From assembly GCA_905235085.1 (NCBI GenBank), contig CAJOKD010000008.1:1-64000 (forward strand): a stretch of DNA of 64,000 bases, given 5' to 3'. The DNA is from an uncultured Bacteroidales bacterium (lineage in GTDB: Bacteria > Bacteroidota > Bacteroidia > Bacteroidales > UBA932). Numbering within the stretch: position 1 is the first letter of the stretch; each line of letters opens with the position of its first letter. The position numbers and the translations under genes are program-made. The notes under the pieces were generated by a model. The model worked only from the letters and a program-made list of their open reading frames with translations, searched no databases and had not been told where the DNA came from. Below, one piece after another: positions 60,112 through 64,000 of this stretch.

Positions 60112-60804
60112 ATGATCTACACAAAAGAAGTGCAGCAGATGTGCTGCGTTGCTAAAGGCGCCAATCACGCCAATGCACCTATCCCTGAGGAAGGGAAGTG
60201 GGTGCACGCAAAAGAAATCAAGGACATCTCCGGCCTGACCCACGGTATCGGCTGGTGTGCTCCTCAGCAGGGTGCCTGCAAGCTTACCCTGAATGTCAAG
60301 GACGGCATCATCGAAGAGGCTCTTGTGGAGACTATCGGTTGCTCCGGTATGACCCATTCTGCAGCTATGGCTTCGGAAATCCTTCCTGGCAAGACCCTTC
60401 TTGAGGCTCTCAACACCGACCTCGTGTGCGACGCCATTAATACGGCAATGCGCGAACTTTTCCTTCAGATCGTGTACGGACGTACGCAGTCTGCTTTCTC
60501 CGAGGGCGGCCTTGCTATCGGTGGTTCCCTCGAGGACCTTGGCAAGAATCTCCGCAGCCAGATCGGAACTATGTTCGGAACGAAGCTCAAGGGTTCCCGT
60601 TACCTTGAAATGACGGAAGGCTACTGCACCAGGATGGCCCTCGATGCCGACAATGAAGTGATCGGCTACGAGTTCGTCAACCTCGGCAAGCTTATGGATG
60701 CTCTCAAGGCCGGCGCAACTGGTCCAGAGGCTATCGAAAAGGCGAAAGGCACCTACGGCCGTTTCGCAGATGCAGTCAAGTACATTGATCCACGTAAAGA
60801 GTAA
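60112..60804 (+). CDS. NifU/IscU-like iron-sulfur scaffold protein
   Basis: 230 residues. Conserved cysteines in IscU-like settings: MCCVAKG near the start, HGIGWCAPQQGACKL, and ETIGCSGMTHSAAMASEILPGKTLLEAL (the GCxxxxxSAS-like active loop). A longer C-terminal part (about 110-230) distinguishes it from classical IscU (about 130 residues). It is paired with a GGGtGRT gene 6 bases downstream, an arrangement seen in many anaerobes, and a role in loading Fe-S clusters on a partner is inferred. Confidence 0.85.
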   Translation: MIYTKEVQQMCCVAKGANHANAPIPEEGKWVHAKEIKDISGLTHGIGWCAPQQGACKLTLNVKDGIIEEALVETIGCSGMTHSAAMASEILPGKTLLEALNTDLVCDAINTAMRELFLQIVYGRTQSAFSEGGLAIGGSLEDLGKNLRSQIGTMFGTKLKGSRYLEMTEGYCTRMALDADNEVIGYEFVNLGKLMDALKAGATGPEAIEKAKGTYGRFADAVKYIDPRKE

Positions 60805-60810
60805 GAGACT

Positions 60811-61806
60811 ATGGCACTGTTTGAAAGTTATGAGCGTCGCATCGATAAGATCGAAGCAACTCTCGCAAAATACGGTATTTCCAGTATCGATGAGGCCAAG
60901 GCCATCTGCGATGAGAAGGGAATCAATCCATACAAGATGTGCGAAGATACGCAGAAGATCTGCTTCGAGAATGCGAAGTGGGCTTATGTGGTTGGAGCCG
61001 CCATTGCTATAAAGAAGGGAGTGAAGACTGCAGCTGAGGCAGCCGAGGCTATCGGCGAAGGCCTTCAGGCTTTCTGTATCCCTGGTTCAGTGGCCGACGA
61101 CCGTAAGGTAGGTCTCGGTCACGGAAATCTTGCCGCCCGTCTTCTCAGTGAAGAGACCGAGTGCTTCGCCTTCCTCGCCGGTCACGAATCCTATGCTGCG
61201 GCAGAAGGTGCCATCAAGATTGCCGAGATGGCAAACCGCGTGCGCGTCAAGCCTCTGCGCGTCATCCTCAACGGTCTCGGTAAGGACGCTGCGAAGATCA
61301 TCTCCAGGATCAACGGATTCACATATGTCCAGACAGACTTCGATTACGGCACAGGTGATCTCAACATCGTAAGCGAGACCAAGTATTCAGAGGGTGTCCG
61401 CGGTGGCGTCCGCTGCTACGGTGCCAACGATGTCCGCGAAGGTGTGGCCATTATGTGGAAGGAGAACGTGGATATCTCCATCACCGGAAACTCCACCAAC
61501 CCTACCCGTTTCCAGCATCCTGTAGCAGGAACATACAAGAAGGAGCGTGTACTTGCCGGAAAGAAGTATTTCTCAGTCGCTTCCGGCGGTGGTACCGGTC
61601 GTACCCTGCATCCTGACAATATGGCCGCCGGCCCTGCCTCCTACGGTATGACCGACACTCTCGGCCGTATGCATTCCGATGCTCAGTTCGCAGGATCCTC
61701 TTCCGTCCCGGCTCACGTCGAGATGATGGGTTTCCTCGGAATGGGCAACAACCCTATGGTCGGAGCAACCGTCGCTGTCGCTGTCGCAGTAGCACAGGCT
61801 CTCTAA
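60811..61806 (+). CDS. GGGtGRT family protein
   Basis: 331 residues, soluble. Carries the naming motif ASGGGTGRTLHPD at about 257-269 and the family segments LGHGNLAARLLSEETECFAF and YGANDVREGVAIM. Function unknown; it is linked to the scaffold gene upstream. Cysteines at CDEKG, MCEDTQKICFE, ECFAF and RCYGAND could hold metal or a cluster. The alternating Val/Ala C-terminal run VGATVAVAVAVAQAL is distinctive. Followed by a terminator. Confidence 0.9.
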   Translation: MALFESYERRIDKIEATLAKYGISSIDEAKAICDEKGINPYKMCEDTQKICFENAKWAYVVGAAIAIKKGVKTAAEAAEAIGEGLQAFCIPGSVADDRKVGLGHGNLAARLLSEETECFAFLAGHESYAAAEGAIKIAEMANRVRVKPLRVILNGLGKDAAKIISRINGFTYVQTDFDYGTGDLNIVSETKYSEGVRGGVRCYGANDVREGVAIMWKENVDISITGNSTNPTRFQHPVAGTYKKERVLAGKKYFSVASGGGTGRTLHPDNMAAGPASYGMTDTLGRMHSDAQFAGSSSVPAHVEMMGFLGMGNNPMVGATVAVAVAVAQAL

Positions 61807-61833
61807 CAGGACGGCCCCTGATACAAGCAAGAA

Positions 61834-61876
61834 GATGGCTGAAAGTCCCAGGACTTGAGGCCATCCTCCTTTTTTT
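61834..61876 (+). terminator. terminator of the scaffold-GGGtGRT operon
   Basis: A two-part hairpin: outer GATGGC/GCCATC (61834-61839 with 61860-61865), inner AAGTCC/GGACTT around CA, followed by CTCC and TTTTTTT. Confidence 0.8.
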
Positions 61877-61933
61877 GCATCTGCGGCGCCTTTACATAGA
61901 AAACGTATGGAGGTGACCGATAATCTGGAATGT

Positions 61934-62617
61934 CTATTCTGTCAGCTTGACCTTGACATCCTTGAGTGCGGAGGACATTGACATATCGCTGGGATTCGTT
62001 CCTTCAATGCCCTGCGGGATCGAGGAGTCGATCAGGGCGAATAGCTGTTGCCAGTAGAGAGGGAATTCTCCGTCGGCACCCTTGAAATTCATAGGAGCAG
62101 ATTCGAATACATATGAGCCGTCCTTCCCGATGTAGCTGTCACGGACCAGTTCGCTGCAGTACAGGGAATCGTTGTCCGGTAGGAAGTGGACGTCATACGG
62201 CTGCCCGATGAATCTCTTGGCATTCTCGACGTATGCCGATGCCTCCTTGTCATCCTTGAGCCTCTTGATAATGAATTCGGGATAGGACCCGTCCTTCAGA
62301 GTGAAATCCGTGAGGAAGGTATCGAGAGGGTGGCGGTCTACGCCGTGCTTTATGGTCGCATCAATGATCCAGGTACCATCCCCGTCGACTTCGAGGATAG
62401 CGACGTGGATAAGGTTCAGCCTGCTGGAATCCCCGGTCGAGGAAACTATGGCTTCGTCCATCGACCCGGATTCGATCGAATAATCTTCGGGTATTCCTAC
62501 GAATACAAGGTCTCCTGTTCGGATCGTTTCAGACTTCCGGTTGGAATTGCAGGACGCGGTCATCACTGCGAAGGAGGCTGCGGCCAGAGCCGCAAGAATG
62601 AGTCTTGATGTCTTCAT
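61934..62617 (-). CDS. YiiX-like NlpC/P60-fold cysteine hydrolase lipoprotein
   Basis: 227 residues. Lipoprotein cysteine 23 (VMTASC). Permuted papain-like domain: GDLVFVGIPED, NLIHVAILE with the His, and NDSLYCSELVRDSYIG with the catalytic Cys. The arrangement (His first, Cys later) is that of YiiX/YebB. Probable target is an amide bond in the cell envelope or acyl-lipid; not known. Divergent from the nicotinamidase-like gene. Confidence 0.85.
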   Translation of the reverse strand: MKTSRLILAALAAASFAVMTASCNSNRKSETIRTGDLVFVGIPEDYSIESGSMDEAIVSSTGDSSRLNLIHVAILEVDGDGTWIIDATIKHGVDRHPLDTFLTDFTLKDGSYPEFIIKRLKDDKEASAYVENAKRFIGQPYDVHFLPDNDSLYCSELVRDSYIGKDGSYVFESAPMNFKGADGEFPLYWQQLFALIDSSIPQGIEGTNPSDMSMSSALKDVKVKLTE

Positions 62618-62643
62618 ATGGCAAATATAACCATTTTATTTCC

Positions 62644-62651
62644 TAAATTTG
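62644..62651 (+). promoter_or_regulatory. -7 element of the nicotinamidase-like gene
   Basis: TAAATTTG overlaps the TTG at 62649 that would give the longest reading frame, so translation more likely begins downstream at GTG 62685. Confidence 0.5.
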
Positions 62652-62684
62652 GAGCCGGAAACCAAATCAAAACAGAATGCTGAA

Positions 62685-63254
62685 GTGACAGTTGAAAACG
62701 CACCTGCCAAGCTGCTGGTGGTCGTCGACGTCCAGAGGGATTTCTACGATCCATCAGGCTCTCTTTACGTAACTGGCAGTGAAGTGCTTCCAGAAAAGAT
62801 TGCCGCCCTTGCCGGAGAATACGACGCCGTTGTGTTCACTCTTGACTGGCATCCGGGCAACCACTGCTCGTTCAAGGACGAAGGCGGTATCTGGCCCAAG
62901 CACTGCGTCCAGAACACCATAGGCGCAGGCCTTCCGGATTGCTTCACTCCGATCCTTTCGGATCCAGGCAAGTTCCGCATATTCTTGAAGGGGACTCAGC
63001 AAGACAAGGAACAGTACGGGGCATTCGAGACTGCCGAAGAGATCGATCCGGTTATCCTTTCCTGGTTCGAAGGCTGCGAGCAGGTGGACGTATGCGGAAT
63101 CGCAGGTGACTACTGCGTGAAGGAGAGCACGGCCAACCTTCTCAACTTCGTCCCGGCAGAAAAAGTAACGATGCTGCTGGATTGCATCCGCAGCATCGAT
63201 GATGGATCGACCGTCAAGGCCTTCGTCGAAGAAAAAGGGCTGAAGACTAAATGA
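62685..63254 (+). CDS. nicotinamidase/isochorismatase-like cysteine hydrolase
   Basis: About 189 residues from GTG 62685; no ATG is available, and the TTG at 62649 lies within the probable promoter. Catalytic residues: Asp in LLVVVDVQRDF, Lys in RIFLKGTQQDKEQYGAF, Cys in VCGIAGDYCVKEST; metal ligands in TLDWHPGNHCSF. The layout (PxHC replaced by PKHCVQNTIGAGL) fits nicotinamidases, which make nicotinate and ammonia for NAD salvage. The last codons overlap the convergent Dabb gene by eight bases. Confidence 0.85.
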   Translation: MTVENAPAKLLVVVDVQRDFYDPSGSLYVTGSEVLPEKIAALAGEYDAVVFTLDWHPGNHCSFKDEGGIWPKHCVQNTIGAGLPDCFTPILSDPGKFRIFLKGTQQDKEQYGAFETAEEIDPVILSWFEGCEQVDVCGIAGDYCVKESTANLLNFVPAEKVTMLLDCIRSIDDGSTVKAFVEEKGLKTK

Positions 63255-63543
63255 AATAGTCGCAGGCTACCCTTGATTCACGGATAAGCTTGCAGTGCTC
63301 CGATATCTTGACGTGTTCAGGATGGACCTTGTAAGCTTCCAGGTCTTCAAGACTGTCGAAAGTGGCGACAAGGCAGGCATCGTAATTGCCTGCCTTTATG
63401 TTTATCCCCACTTCGCAACTCCTGAGCTGCGGAACAACACCCATCAGGGACTCCAGATGTTCTTTCATCCATCTGGCGTTTTCCGCGGCGGAGTGACCCT
63501 CCGCCTCGCTCTTGAGTTTCCACATTACTATATGCTTGAGCAT
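63247..63543 (-). CDS. Dabb (stress-responsive A/B barrel) protein
   Basis: 98 residues from ATG 63543. MLKHIVMWKLKSEAEG start, GVVPQLRSCEVGINIK, DACLVATFDSLEDLEAYKVHPEHVKI: the ferredoxin-like dimeric A/B barrel pattern. Such proteins bind small hydrophobic molecules or have minor enzymatic roles; none can be named. Begins 2 bases after the PotD-like gene ends. Confidence 0.88.
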   Translation of the reverse strand: MLKHIVMWKLKSEAEGHSAAENARWMKEHLESLMGVVPQLRSCEVGINIKAGNYDACLVATFDSLEDLEAYKVHPEHVKISEHCKLIRESRVACDYFI

Positions 63544-63545
63544 AG

Positions 63546-64000
63546 CTATCTTCTTTTCTTGGAGTACTTTCCGTGCCTGTTCTTCTTGTTCCTGCGGGAT
63601 ATGACGATTCCGAGGATAAGGGCTGCCAGTACAGCTGCGATGATGATGTAGGTCATTACACCGGCGTTGTTGCCCTTTACGCGTGACCACATCGAGATCA
63701 GCATCTCGGAATCATCCCCCCAGTCGTGTTCGAGGCCGCAGCGCTCGATGACGCTCTGCTCAGGGTACATTACAGGGTTGATCCTGACGGAATCGGCTTC
63801 AGCACCGAAGAAGTAGGTCAGGTTGATCGGATCATATGTGCTGTCGCGGAAATATTCGAGGACCTCGGGAGCACCGCAAGCGCTGACGTATCCTATTTCT
63901 TCAGCATTGCGGATCGCGTTCTCCGGCTTGCACATAAAGTTGATGAAGTAGTTGGCAGCCTTGATGTTCTTGGCATATTTAGGGATCACCCAGCCGTCGA
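63546..64000 (-). CDS. PotD-like polyamine/spermidine-binding protein, C-terminal part, with C-terminal membrane anchor
   Basis: The gene continues past the window edge. About 151 residues are seen. DGWVIPKYAKNIKAANYFINF and EEIGYVSACGAPEVLEYF match the C-terminal region of periplasmic spermidine/putrescine-binding proteins. Unlike these, the chain then has a hydrophobic helix (MTYIIIAAVLAALILGIVIS) and a basic tail (RRNKKNRHGKYSKKRR), implying a C-terminal inner-membrane anchor. Other pot genes would lie beyond the window. Confidence 0.8.
   Translation of the reverse strand, partial: DGWVIPKYAKNIKAANYFINFMCKPENAIRNAEEIGYVSACGAPEVLEYFRDSTYDPINLTYFFGAEADSVRINPVMYPEQSVIERCGLEHDWGDDSEMLISMWSRVKGNNAGVMTYIIIAAVLAALILGIVISRRNKKNRHGKYSKKRR

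Overview
The window looks like a chromosomal segment from an uncultured member of the order Bacteroidales. Support comes from a SusC/SusD outer-membrane pair, lipoproteins with Bacteroidetes-style signal peptides, many promoters of the Bacteroidetes type (TTTG, about 20 bp, then TAnnTTTG), an ATP-dependent PEP carboxykinase, a DPP11-type S46 peptidase, an M64 peptidase, and the parA-parB-DUF5683-LysM/transglycosylase gene order. Genus cannot be fixed from the sequence alone. There are no rRNA genes, no CRISPR array and no intact mobile element. One tRNA-Phe and a short IS982-like remnant were seen.

Layout. 0-1.3 kb: the end of a DUF4143-type protein, an IS982-like transposase remnant that forms the end of a small membrane protein, and argR. 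1.4-6.1 kb: a SusC/SusD pair with ArgR-box-like sites upstream. 6.1-9.2 kb: a fused hypoxanthine phosphoribosyltransferase-adenylate kinase and a helix-hairpin-helix outer-membrane protein. 9.2-15.7 kb (minus): priA, then parA, parB, DUF5683 and a LysM transglycosylase. 15.8-18.2 kb: tRNA-Phe, a MATE exporter and a DUF3737 beta-helix protein. 18.2-24.5 kb: a 968-residue coiled-coil lipoprotein with a FISUMP domain, a BaiN-like flavoprotein, and a YcxB / lipoprotein / TlpA group. 24.5-30.4 kb: DPP11, pckA and recQ. 30.4-35.0 kb (minus): a five-gene operon (CarboxypepD-like protein, RsmI-like methyltransferase, folB, mtaB, metallo-hydrolase). 35.1-36.6 kb: a YfbK-like vWA lipoprotein. 36.7-45.0 kb (minus): a tightly packed six-gene operon (degenerate M28, ABC exporter, CBM9-like, VanZ, golvesin/amidase, CyuA). 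45.0-49.3 kb: TPR protein, metallo-hydrolase, M64 peptidase. 49.3-51.7 kb: glutathione peroxidase, MalY-like enzyme, and a free-standing TonB-plug lipoprotein.

51.7-59.1 kb is the most unusual region. A split RelA/SpoT pair (a synthetase gene, and a hydrolase domain fused to a choline-kinase-like phosphotransferase) is co-transcribed with a membrane-sensing SpoIIE/RsbU-type phosphatase. Divergent from it are an RsbW-like ATPase and an RsbV-like STAS protein. This is the layout expected if partner switching (serine phosphorylation of STAS) is coupled to (p)ppGpp metabolism. A coiled-coil membrane protein of unknown function and an orphan PTS EIIC-like permease follow.

59-64 kb: an alkaline-phosphatase-superfamily hydrolase, a NifU/IscU-like scaffold with a GGGtGRT protein, a YiiX-like lipoprotein, a nicotinamidase-like hydrolase, a Dabb protein, and the C-terminus of a PotD-like binding protein with an unusual C-terminal membrane anchor.
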